NCBI GenBank assembly: GCA_022870745.1
Contig: CP085323.1
Coordinates: forward strand, 4,588,001 to 4,652,000
From: Silvibacterium acidisoli
GTDB lineage: Bacteria; Acidobacteriota; Terriglobia; Terriglobales; Acidobacteriaceae
Length of the DNA stretch: 64,000 nt
Reading direction: 5' to 3'
Shown here: positions 56,712 through 64,000 of the stretch, in pieces
Numbering within the stretch: the stretch's first letter is position 1
How the letters are laid out: every line of letters begins with the position of its first letter
Translations under genes and position numbers: made by a program
Notes under the pieces: generated by a model
Seen by the model: the letters and a program-made list of their open reading frames with translations, nothing else
Database searches by the model: none
Told to the model about the DNA's origin: nothing

Positions 56712-59700
56712 TCAGGCCTGCGGTCTCGGAGTCAGCCGAATGAACTTCGGTGCCAGTTCTTCCCACTTTGAAAGCAGCCAATAAGCGCGCGTGCTGGCGG
56801 TCTTCTCAGCATGGAGCTGGACCAGTCCACGAATGCTTGCCTTTGCTTCCTCGTCGAGAACGTCGTAGCGCTCTGCTTCCAGGAACTCGGGATGATAGCG
56901 TCCGCGATCCATGAAGTGACCTTCTTCGTCGAAGACCCAGGCGAGACCGCCGGTCATGCCTGCGCCGAAATTGAAGCCGGTATCACCGAGGATGACCGCG
57001 AGTCCGCCGGTCATGTATTCGCAGGCGTGATCGCCCACTCCTTCAACGATGGCCAGCGCGCCCGAGTTACGAACAGCGAAGCGCTCGCCTGCGCGGCCCG
57101 CCGCAAAGAGCGCGCCACTGGTGGCTCCGTACAGCGCAACGTTGCCGAGGATCACATGCAGCTCAGACTGCAATGCCGCACGGCCCTGCCCGCGAAGGAT
57201 GAGCTCGCCGCCCGAAAGGCCTTTGCCCACGAAGTCGTTGGCCATGCCTTTGAGTATGAGCTGCATGCCATCGACAGCGAACGCGCCGAACGACTGGCCA
57301 GCAACACCTGTCATTCGTACCGAGATCGGGGCTTCCGCGCCGGACCTCTTCGCATCGTGCTTCACGCCTGATGTGTGGAGTGTGGCCAGCTCGCCCGCAA
57401 GACGCGCACCGAGGGTGCGGTCTTCGTTCGATACCAGCGCCTCGTGAATGAAGTGCTCGCCATTGCGATACGCATCGAGAGCAGGCTCGACCCATGCATT
57501 GTCGATCGGAGCATGCGACTCAGGACGCGTGTTGCGAGCTCCCTGCCAGCGGATCTCACCGTTCGCAGGCGCCGCAAGCAGCGGAGCCAGGTCGAGCGAT
57601 CCATCGAAGCGCACCTGTTCGAGCAGGTCGGTGCGGCCGATGGCAGCCTCGAGCGACGGCAGACCGTATTGAGCCAGCAGTCCCTGCAGTTCGCGGGTCA
57701 GCTCCTCGAACATACGGACGATGTGCTCGGGCTTGCCGCGGAACTTTGCGCGCAGATCTTCACGCTGCGTGGCGATACCAGTCGGGCAGGTGTTCAGGTG
57801 GCACTGGCGCGCCATGTCGCAACCGATGGCTACGAGAACCGAGGTGCCGAAGGCGTATTCGTCAGCGCCAAGCAACGCGGCGATCAGGATGTCGCGAGCC
57901 GAACGCAGACCGCCATCGGTACGCAGGCGCACGCGTCCGCGCATACCGGTTTCGATCAGCACCTGCTGCGCTTCAGCAAGGCCAAGCTCCCACGGATTGC
58001 CCGCGTACTTGATGCTGGAGAGCGATGCGGCGCCGGTGCCGCCCGAGTGGCCGGCGATGACGATGTAATCGGCGTAAGCCTTGGCCACGCCAGCCGCCAC
58101 CGTGCCTACACCCGCTTCGGAGACGAGCTTTACGCCCACGGTTGCCTTCGGGTTGATGTGCTTCAGATCGTGGATGAGCTGCGCCAGGTCCTCGATCGAG
58201 TAGATGTCGTGGTGCGGCGGCGGCGAGATCAGCTGCATGCCTGCCTGGGCGTGGCGCAGGCGCGCAATCAGCCCGCTGACCTTGTGGCCCGGAAGCTGTC
58301 CGCCTTCGCCGGGCTTTGCGCCCTGCGCAACCTTGATCTCGATCTCTTCGGCATGAATCAGGTATTCGGCAGTGACACCGAAGCGGCCCGATGCCACCTG
58401 CTTGATCTTGTTGTTCAGCAGGTGTGACGGAGTCATGGTGCCGTTGAGGTTGAGCTCCACATTTGGTTGGTAGACAGCAGGGTCTTCCCCGCCCTCTCCT
58501 GTGTTGGAGCGGCCACCAAGCATGTTCATCGCGACCGTAATGGTCTGGTGCGCCTCGGGGCTCAGAGAGCCGAGCGACATGGCGCTGGCGATAAAGCGCT
58601 TGTACATTTCCGATTGCGTTTCAACCTGTTCGATCGCCAGCGGAGCACCCGCAGGCCTGATCTCAAGCAGTTCACGCAGAACGGATGGCGTCTTGTCGAC
58701 GGCCTGGGTGGCAAACGAGGTCCAGGCAGCAGCCGGATCGGTTGCCGCAGCGGTGCCGCGAGCCGAACCCACAACAGTCTGCAGGGCTTTCACCGTGCTT
58801 GGCTGCCAGGCGTGCGGTTCGGAGACATCGGACTTGCGGAAGCGAACCCATCCGTATTCGGGCAGGTCTTTCTTCGCAACGGTAATCGGAACCAGCGGCT
58901 CTACGGGAGCCGAGCCGCCATCGGGCGAGATGCCGTTCGGCGATGAGGCATTGCGAATCTGCTCTTCAAGCTGCGTGAACCCGATTCCGCCGAGCGGCGC
59001 CGGGGTGCCGTAGAAGCACCTGTCCACGACCTCATGGCTGAGTCCGATCGAATCGAAAAGATGGGCGCTGCGATAGCTGTCGACGACAGAGATGCCCATC
59101 TTCGACATGATTTTGGCGAGGCCAAGATCGAAGGCATGCAACAGGTTGTACTCGCCCTGCTCCGGGTTGAAGCTGCGCGCGGTTTCAAGAGCCAGCCACG
59201 GGCAGACGACGCCCGCGCCCATGCCGAGCAGTACGGCTGCGTGGTGCAGGTCGCGGCAATCGCCGGCTTCAGCGGCAATACCTACGCGGGTGCGCTCACC
59301 GGCGCGGATCAGCGCAATGTGTACGGCGCCCAGGGCCAGAGCCATGGGAATCGGCGTCGCTTCCCCGATGAAGCGGTCGGTCAGCAGCAGAATCGCCGCT
59401 CCTCCGCGCACCAGGTCAATCGCCTTTGCGCAAAGGTCGTCGAGCGCCGTCTCCAGGGTCGAGGTCTGCGGCAACACACACTCGAGCACTGCCAGCGGCA
59501 GATCGTTGGCCATGGCATGCTCGCGGGCGCGCAGGTCGTGTACCTGGGCCAGCGAGAGGAATGGCGACTTCAGAGAGATGCCGGGCAGCCGCGCCTTTTT
59601 ATCGAGCAGGTGAGGCCACGGTCCGAGACGCGTATGCAGCTGGACAACGCTGGCTTCGCGGATCGAATCGGTCGGCGGGTTGGTTACCTGCGAGAAGCGC

Positions 59701-61208
59701 TGGCGGAAGTAGCCGTAAAGCGGACGCGGCGCACGCGCCATAGGGGCCAGCGGCGTGTCATCGCCCATCGACCAGATGGCGTCCTTGCCGTCCATGGCCA
59801 TCGGCTTCAGGATCATCGCCACGTCTTCGCGGCTGTATCCGAAGGTCAGCTGCAGGCGCTGCAGCTCTTCGGCTTCGGGTGCCGCGGGCGCGGTGTGATC
59901 TTCAAGAGTACGGTTCTCGATCAGCGACTCGTATTCCTTGGCGGCGCCGTCAAAAATCTCCATGATCTGCTCGTCTTCGAGCAGCACATGATCCTTCAGA
60001 TCGACCACAAGCATCTGGCCAGGGCCAAGGCGGCCGCTGTGCGTGACGGTTTCGGGATCGAGATCGACCAGACCGGCCTCTGACCCCACGACAACAAGAC
60101 CGTCTTCCGTCTGGAAGAATCGACAGGGGCGCAGGCCGTTGCGATCGAGAATGGCGCCCACAACGAAGCCATCCGTGAAGGCAACGGCGGCAGGGCCATC
60201 CCACGGCTCGGTCGCGTCTCCCGAATAGGAGAAGAAAGCCGACTGCTTCAGGTTACCGGCGGGCGGAATGAGCATACGCAGCGCCTCGGCTACGGTGCGG
60301 CCGTTGCGCGAGAGCAGCTCGACAGTCTCATCGAGCGAGGTAGAGTCCGATCCGTCCTTCGAAAATGCGGGCAGAAAATCCGGAGAGAAGGTGGCGGCGC
60401 GGGCGTCCATGCGGGCGCGGTTGCCCCACACGGTATTGATCTCGCCATTGTGTGCGAGCATGCGCAGCGGCTGGGCGCGGTCCCACGAGGGCGCGACGTT
60501 GGTGGCATAACGCTGGTGGAAGAGCGCGAAGGGCGTGGTGAACTCGGGGTTGCTGAGGTCCGGAAAGAACTCGGCAAGGATGCGGCCTGCGCACATGGAC
60601 TTGTAGACCATGTTGGACGAGGACAGCGAACAGATGTATCCGCTCGCGGAGCTGCGCTCGAACTGCTTGCGGGCCAGGAAGAGCCGCGAGTTCAGCTCCT
60701 TCCAGTCGGCCAGCCCGAGGTCGTCGGCGGTGATCAGCACCTGGCGGATGACGGGCATCGTCGAGAGCGCGATCTCGCCCAGCACTTCCGGGCGAGTGGG
60801 CACGTCACGCCAACCGAGTACGGTCAGCTCGCGATCCGCGAGAGCCTGGTCCAGTTCGGCATGAGATTCCGGGGCGTCGCTGGGAAAAAATACAACGCCG
60901 ACCGCAAGAGGCTTCGCCGGGTCCAGCGAAATGCCCGTCTGCTTCAGCAGGAACTCGCGAGGGATCGCGGTGGTAATTCCAATTCCGTCGCTCGATTTAC
61001 CGTCAGCGGCGACAGCGCCGCGGTGTTCGAGGCGGGCCAGGGCGGTAAGAGCTTTCGCAACAATGTCATGCGAGGGTTCTGCGCTGAGCCGGGCGACGAA
61101 GCCGACGCCACACGATTCGTGCTCGAACCGGGCATCGACAAGCGAGGGCCGAGAACTCTGCGAGCGCTCGGCGAGGAGCGGGGAATCAGAAAAATTTATG
61201 GAGCCCAT
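56712..61208 (-). CDS. gltB: Glutamate synthase large subunit
   Basis: Makes two glutamates from glutamine and 2-oxoglutarate. 1498 residues with the usual order: an N-terminal glutaminase whose catalytic Cys33 follows the cleavable propeptide (HESCGVGFVARL), a central domain, the FMN-binding TIM-barrel with GEGGEDP and KPGEGGQLPGHKV, the 3Fe-4S cluster cysteines in CHLNTCPTGIA, and the beta-helix (GGELILRGQGRAAL). The small subunit gltD is not in the window, so ferredoxin or a distant GltD must supply electrons. It is divergent from argR with about 220 bases between. Confidence 0.97.
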   Translation of the reverse strand: MGSINFSDSPLLAERSQSSRPSLVDARFEHESCGVGFVARLSAEPSHDIVAKALTALARLEHRGAVAADGKSSDGIGITTAIPREFLLKQTGISLDPAKPLAVGVVFFPSDAPESHAELDQALADRELTVLGWRDVPTRPEVLGEIALSTMPVIRQVLITADDLGLADWKELNSRLFLARKQFERSSASGYICSLSSSNMVYKSMCAGRILAEFFPDLSNPEFTTPFALFHQRYATNVAPSWDRAQPLRMLAHNGEINTVWGNRARMDARAATFSPDFLPAFSKDGSDSTSLDETVELLSRNGRTVAEALRMLIPPAGNLKQSAFFSYSGDATEPWDGPAAVAFTDGFVVGAILDRNGLRPCRFFQTEDGLVVVGSEAGLVDLDPETVTHSGRLGPGQMLVVDLKDHVLLEDEQIMEIFDGAAKEYESLIENRTLEDHTAPAAPEAEELQRLQLTFGYSREDVAMILKPMAMDGKDAIWSMGDDTPLAPMARAPRPLYGYFRQRFSQVTNPPTDSIREASVVQLHTRLGPWPHLLDKKARLPGISLKSPFLSLAQVHDLRAREHAMANDLPLAVLECVLPQTSTLETALDDLCAKAIDLVRGGAAILLLTDRFIGEATPIPMALALGAVHIALIRAGERTRVGIAAEAGDCRDLHHAAVLLGMGAGVVCPWLALETARSFNPEQGEYNLLHAFDLGLAKIMSKMGISVVDSYRSAHLFDSIGLSHEVVDRCFYGTPAPLGGIGFTQLEEQIRNASSPNGISPDGGSAPVEPLVPITVAKKDLPEYGWVRFRKSDVSEPHAWQPSTVKALQTVVGSARGTAAATDPAAAWTSFATQAVDKTPSVLRELLEIRPAGAPLAIEQVETQSEMYKRFIASAMSLGSLSPEAHQTITVAMNMLGGRSNTGEGGEDPAVYQPNVELNLNGTMTPSHLLNNKIKQVASGRFGVTAEYLIHAEEIEIKVAQGAKPGEGGQLPGHKVSGLIARLRHAQAGMQLISPPPHHDIYSIEDLAQLIHDLKHINPKATVGVKLVSEAGVGTVAAGVAKAYADYIVIAGHSGGTGAASLSSIKYAGNPWELGLAEAQQVLIETGMRGRVRLRTDGGLRSARDILIAALLGADEYAFGTSVLVAIGCDMARQCHLNTCPTGIATQREDLRAKFRGKPEHIVRMFEELTRELQGLLAQYGLPSLEAAIGRTDLLEQVRFDGSLDLAPLLAAPANGEIRWQGARNTRPESHAPIDNAWVEPALDAYRNGEHFIHEALVSNEDRTLGARLAGELATLHTSGVKHDAKRSGAEAPISVRMTGVAGQSFGAFAVDGMQLILKGMANDFVGKGLSGGELILRGQGRAALQSELHVILGNVALYGATSGALFAAGRAGERFAVRNSGALAIVEGVGDHACEYMTGGLAVILGDTGFNFGAGMTGGLAWVFDEEGHFMDRGRYHPEFLEAERYDVLDEEAKASIRGLVQLHAEKTASTRAYWLLSKWEELAPKFIRLTPRPQA

Positions 61209-61327
61209 GGCTTAATATACTTCCTCCATACGGGAATCACATCAACAAAATGCAGGCAGGGCGCGGTTTACGATGCGTCTATAAAGAACTGCAATCAAAG
61301 GTATTAAGAAAACTTATCCGCAGCCGC

Positions 61328-61356
61328 TTGACATCCCGCCTGTGTATATTTATACA
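61328..61356 (+). promoter_or_regulatory. argR-argC-argB-argD promoter (-35/-10)
   Basis: TTGACA at 61328-61333, 17-bp spacer, TATACA at 61351-61356: a near-consensus sigma-70-type promoter. The -10 lies within the first of two ArgR-type palindromes. Confidence 0.8.
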
Positions 61357-61376
61357 TTGAATTGCATGTTTATGCA
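61343..61376. promoter_or_regulatory. Pair of ARG boxes (ArgR operator)
   Basis: TGTATA-TT-TATACA (61343-61356) and TGCAT-GTTT-ATGCA (61363-61376), each a perfect dyad with AT-rich centre, 20 bp centre to centre. This is close to the E. coli pair layout of 18-bp ARG boxes separated by 3 bp. Occlusion of the -10 gives negative autoregulation of argR and of the arg genes with it. Confidence 0.75.
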
Positions 61377-61430
61377 TCCCTGCCGGAGCTTACCGAAGGC
61401 GGGGATTTTGGATTTCAGGCACAACAAACC

Positions 61431-61880
61431 ATGACCAAATACGACCGGCACAATGCGATTCGCGAACTGGTGGCTTCAGCGGTTGTGGCCAACCAGGACG
61501 AGCTGCGCCGCAAGCTGGTGCGTCATGGCTTCGACGTGACCCAGGCAACACTCTCACGCGATATCCGTGAGATGCACATCTATAAAGGGCCGAACGGCTA
61601 TGCGTTGCCAAGCGGCAATCTCGCCGTCGATGAGGACGATTCTCTTCCCTCTATAAGGGAGATTCTCGAGAGCTTTGGCCTGAAGGTCAAGCAGGCCCTG
61701 AATCAGCTGGTGCTGATTACCACCAGCGGAGGCGCGCAGCCAGTGGCGTTAGCCATCGATCACGAGGACTGGAACGAGATCGTCGGCACCATTGCCGGCG
61801 ATGACACCGTGTTGATCATTTGTCCGGATGAGAAGCAGGCTTCCCTGCTGCGAAGCAGGCTGGAAGAGATGATCGGTTAA
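61431..61880 (+). CDS. argR: Arginine repressor
   Basis: Hexameric arginine-sensing regulator, 149 residues from ATG 61431 (MTKYDRHNAIRELV). The frame is open from 61362, but that is inside the operator and downstream of the -10, so it is not the start. The N-terminal winged helix binds DNA (NQDELRRKLVRHGFDVTQATLSRDIREM); the C-terminal L-arginine-binding core is GTIAGDDTVLIICPDEKQASLLRSRLEEMI. The ribosome site is weak. It heads the argR-C-B-D unit and lies just after its own operator. Confidence 0.95.
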   Translation: MTKYDRHNAIRELVASAVVANQDELRRKLVRHGFDVTQATLSRDIREMHIYKGPNGYALPSGNLAVDEDDSLPSIREILESFGLKVKQALNQLVLITTSGGAQPVALAIDHEDWNEIVGTIAGDDTVLIICPDEKQASLLRSRLEEMIG

Positions 61881-61931
61881 GCGGTGACTCGCCGAAAAAC
61901 GCTGAAACATTTGCTTTGAAATCTGGGGAAA

Positions 61932-62987
61932 ATGACGAATTCGATACAAACTGCGGTACTTGGGGTAAGCGGATACGCTGGCGCGGAGCTGGCGCGGATT
62001 CTGCTGCATCATCCCCGGCTGAAGGGCAAGCCCCCCGTGTTCCTGGGCCGCGCGGATGCGACCGGCGAAGCTTCGCTGACCGCGATGCATCCTCAGCTGA
62101 TGGACAACAACGGATCGGGGGCGCTGAAGATCGAGCCTTTTTCCTGGGATCTGCTGAAGTCTCGTGGCGTGGATGTGCTGTTTCTGGCAACGCCGCACGA
62201 ACAGTCGCGTGAAATGGCCCCCGAAGCGCTCAAGCACGGCATTCGCGTCATTGATCTAAGCGGCGCATGGCGGCTGGATCATGCCGTGAATCGCGCCGTC
62301 TACAAGTTCGACGATGAAAACCCTGCAACTGCCGCTATCCAGGAAAAGGCTGTCTACGGCAGCCCCGAGCTGCACCGCGACGAAATTCGCGACGCTCACC
62401 TGGTCGCCAATCCCGGCTGCTATGCCACATCGATCATTCTTGCGCTAAAGCCGGTCGTTTCGGCCGGATGGGTCGATCTCGATAAGGGCATCATCTGCGA
62501 TTCGAAGTCGGGGGTATCCGGCGCGGGCAAGGCGCCTTCGGCAAAGACGCATTACATGTATGCGGCGGACAATCTCTCGGCATACGGCCTGTTCGGTCAT
62601 CGCCACCGTGGCGAACTCTTCGAACAGCTCGGTCTGACCGATGACCAGATTACTTTTACGCCTCATTTGCTACCGATTCCGCGGGGAATTCTGTCTACGA
62701 TTTATGTGACGTTCACAGAGCAGCGTAATCCTGAAGAGGTGGAGGCATGCTTTCGCAGCTTTTATGCCGACAGTCCCCTCGTCCGCGTCTTCCCCGCTGG
62801 TCAATTGCCGCAGATCCAATACTCGGTGCGCACGAATTACTGCGACATCGGATTCGAACTGCATAAGGACGGCCGCCGATGCGTGATCGTCTCGTGTCTC
62901 GACAACCTGCTTAAAGGCGCTGCCGGGCAGGCGGTTGAAAACCTGAACCTGATGTATGGATGGGGAGAAGCGGAGGGATTGGCATGA
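61932..62987 (+). CDS. argC: N-acetyl-gamma-glutamyl-phosphate reductase
   Basis: Third step of arginine biosynthesis, NADPH-dependent reduction of N-acetylglutamyl phosphate to the semialdehyde. 351 residues, cytoplasmic tetramer in relatives. NADP-binding start VLGVSGYAGAELARILL, catalytic Cys in VANPGCYATSIILAL, His-containing HRHRGEL, and SVRTNYCDIGFELHKDGRRCVIVSCLDNLLKGAAGQAVENLNLM at the C-terminus. It follows argR by about 50 bases; its TGA overlaps the start of argB by four bases (ATGA). Confidence 0.97.
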   Translation: MTNSIQTAVLGVSGYAGAELARILLHHPRLKGKPPVFLGRADATGEASLTAMHPQLMDNNGSGALKIEPFSWDLLKSRGVDVLFLATPHEQSREMAPEALKHGIRVIDLSGAWRLDHAVNRAVYKFDDENPATAAIQEKAVYGSPELHRDEIRDAHLVANPGCYATSIILALKPVVSAGWVDLDKGIICDSKSGVSGAGKAPSAKTHYMYAADNLSAYGLFGHRHRGELFEQLGLTDDQITFTPHLLPIPRGILSTIYVTFTEQRNPEEVEACFRSFYADSPLVRVFPAGQLPQIQYSVRTNYCDIGFELHKDGRRCVIVSCLDNLLKGAAGQAVENLNLMYGWGEAEGLA

Positions 62988-63766
62988 AATACGTCGTCAA
63001 ATTAGGTGGGGCCACCCTCGAGAGTCCTGAGCTGCTGCACCAGTGCGCTCAGGCGATCTCTGAGCTGGTTAAGGATGGCAACAGCGTTGCCGTCGTCCAC
63101 GGAGGCGGTGTACAGCTTACGCGCACGCTGAAGCAGCTGGGCAAGCAGAGCGAGTTCATCGCCGGCCTGCGTGTCACCGATGCCGAAACCCGCGATGCGG
63201 CGTTGATGGTGTTGGGTGGCCGCGTGAACAAGTTTCTCGTCGCCGCACTTGGAGCACACGGTCAGTCTGCTGTCGGGCTTTCAGGCGGGGATGGGCTGAT
63301 CTTTCGCGCGCGCAAGAAGCGGACCGCGCCCGACCTCGGCTTTGTCGGCGAAATCGTCGCGAGCGATCCCCGCTGGCTTGAAGCCATCTGGCAGATGAAG
63401 GCTGTGCCAGTGATCTCGAGCATGGCGCTCGGCTTCGATGGCGAGTACTACAACGTGAATGCCGACGAAATGGCTGCAGCCTGCGCCGCGGCCTGCAAGG
63501 CCGACGCCCTGGTCTTTCTCACCGACGTTCCAGGAGTGCGCGGAGCCGATGGCGAGATCATGCGCTGGCTGAGCGTCGACCAGATCGCCGGGCTCACCCG
63601 CGATGAGGTCATCACCGGAGGCATGCTCCCTAAACTCGGAGCCTGCCGCGAAGCATTACTGCAGGGAGTGAAGCGAGTGCGCATCTTACCAGCAGAGGCC
63701 GCGGCGGTATTGCCGGACCTTTGCAGCACGCGCGTGGTACACGGCACAGAAGTTTTAGTTGCGTAG
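62984..63766 (+). CDS. argB: Acetylglutamate kinase
   Basis: Second step of the pathway: phosphorylates N-acetylglutamate with ATP. 260 residues. The start is ATG 62984, inside the argC stop, rather than the in-frame start eight codons upstream. KLGGATLES is the ATP phosphate loop, HGGGVQLT binds the acetyl-glutamate side, and GFVGEIVASDP and NVNADEMAAACAAACKADALVFLTDVPGV complete the amino acid kinase fold. It lacks a long arginine-sensing N-terminal helix, so it is probably not feedback-inhibited by arginine; that is inference. Confidence 0.96.
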   Translation: MKYVVKLGGATLESPELLHQCAQAISELVKDGNSVAVVHGGGVQLTRTLKQLGKQSEFIAGLRVTDAETRDAALMVLGGRVNKFLVAALGAHGQSAVGLSGGDGLIFRARKKRTAPDLGFVGEIVASDPRWLEAIWQMKAVPVISSMALGFDGEYYNVNADEMAAACAAACKADALVFLTDVPGVRGADGEIMRWLSVDQIAGLTRDEVITGGMLPKLGACREALLQGVKRVRILPAEAAAVLPDLCSTRVVHGTEVLVA

Positions 63767-63789
63767 GGTTTAACCCCGTTGGAGTCACG

Positions 63790-64000
63790 ATGAACTTAGA
63801 GGAAATTAAAGCGGTCGAAAAGAAGCATTTGCTGCAGACATACGAGCGCAATCCCATTCGCTTCGTTGCGGGCGACGGAGTGTATCTGGTCGACGAAAAC
63901 GGCGAGCGTTATCTCGACCTGCTCAGCGGCATCGGCGTGAATGCGCTTGGTTATGCGCATCCGGTGATCGAGAAGACGATTGCGGAGCAGAGCAGGCAGC
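63790..64000 (+). CDS. argD: Acetylornithine aminotransferase, 5' part (cut by window edge)
   Basis: Fourth step of arginine synthesis. 70 codons are visible from ATG 63790: MNLEEIKAVEKKHLLQTYER, then FVAGDGVYLVDENGERYLDLLSGIGVNALGYAHPVI, which is the N-terminal part of the class III PLP aminotransferase family to which ArgD belongs. The context after argB makes the assignment firm. The Schiff-base lysine is beyond the window. A related ornithine- or succinyl-transaminase of the same family cannot be excluded on sequence alone. Confidence 0.9.
   Translation, partial: MNLEEIKAVEKKHLLQTYERNPIRFVAGDGVYLVDENGERYLDLLSGIGVNALGYAHPVIEKTIAEQSRQ

Overview
The window is about 64 kb of GC-rich bacterial chromosome carrying ordinary housekeeping and accessory genes. 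No rRNA or tRNA gene, CRISPR array, integrase or insertion sequence was recognised. It most resembles Acidobacteriota, class Terriglobia (Edaphobacter/Granulicella/Terriglobus-like). The reasons are an Oar-like TonB-dependent receptor with an N-terminal carboxypeptidase-regulatory-like domain, a PadR regulator paired with an ADOP-type ABC permease, a FecR protein with a W/Y/G-rich tail, and several families of short palindromic intergenic repeats. This placement is inference from gene content, not from a marker-gene comparison.

Layout. 1-4.7 kb (minus): edge of an unidentified gene, GH31 glycosidase, ROK kinase, argG. 4.9-12.1 kb (minus): htpG, the trehalose pair otsB/otsA (OtsA is fused to a membrane sensor-like N-terminus) and pckG. 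12.4-17.3 kb: ankyrin-repeat protein and two successive divergent TetR/short-chain dehydrogenase modules, the first with two clear operator palindromes. 17.3-22.1 kb: HAD hydrolase, aminotransferase, metallo-beta-lactamase-fold hydrolase, three small proteins and a receiver-GGDEF protein with a degenerate GGDAF motif. 22.2-29.0 kb (minus): FecR-type secreted protein, then a tightly packed six-gene unit (circularly permuted ATP-grasp, alpha-E, transglutaminase, ferredoxin-like, ruvC, secreted protein). 29.5-36.5 kb (plus): secreted HExxH-TPR protein, secreted small protein, uvrA and a CPBP protease. 36.7-44.8 kb: phosphodiesterase, giant TonB receptor, divergent transmembrane regulator and GH35-like glycosidase. 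44.9-53 kb: uvrC, OmpA-like lipoprotein, pyrE, short DoxX remnant, mntH, GNAT acetyltransferase and acyl-CoA synthetase. 53.2-56.6 kb: PadR, ADOP permease and RcnB-like protein. 56.7 kb to the end: gltB (minus) divergent from argR-argC-argB-argD (plus, argD cut by the window edge).

How the genes fit together. The arginine genes at the right end form one overlapping transcription unit. Its promoter has a consensus -35 and a -10 embedded in an ArgR-type palindrome, so it should be autorepressed by arginine. argG lies alone at the other end. GH31, ROK kinase, GH35-like enzyme and the TonB receptor point to scavenging of plant or microbial saccharides. Trehalose synthesis, HtpG and membrane-stress proteins suggest osmotic and desiccation tolerance.

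The least ordinary parts are the membrane-tethered OtsA, the ATP-grasp/alpha-E/transglutaminase operon with its ferredoxin-like partner, the single-span regulator facing the TonB receptor, and the 26-nt palindromic repeat family.
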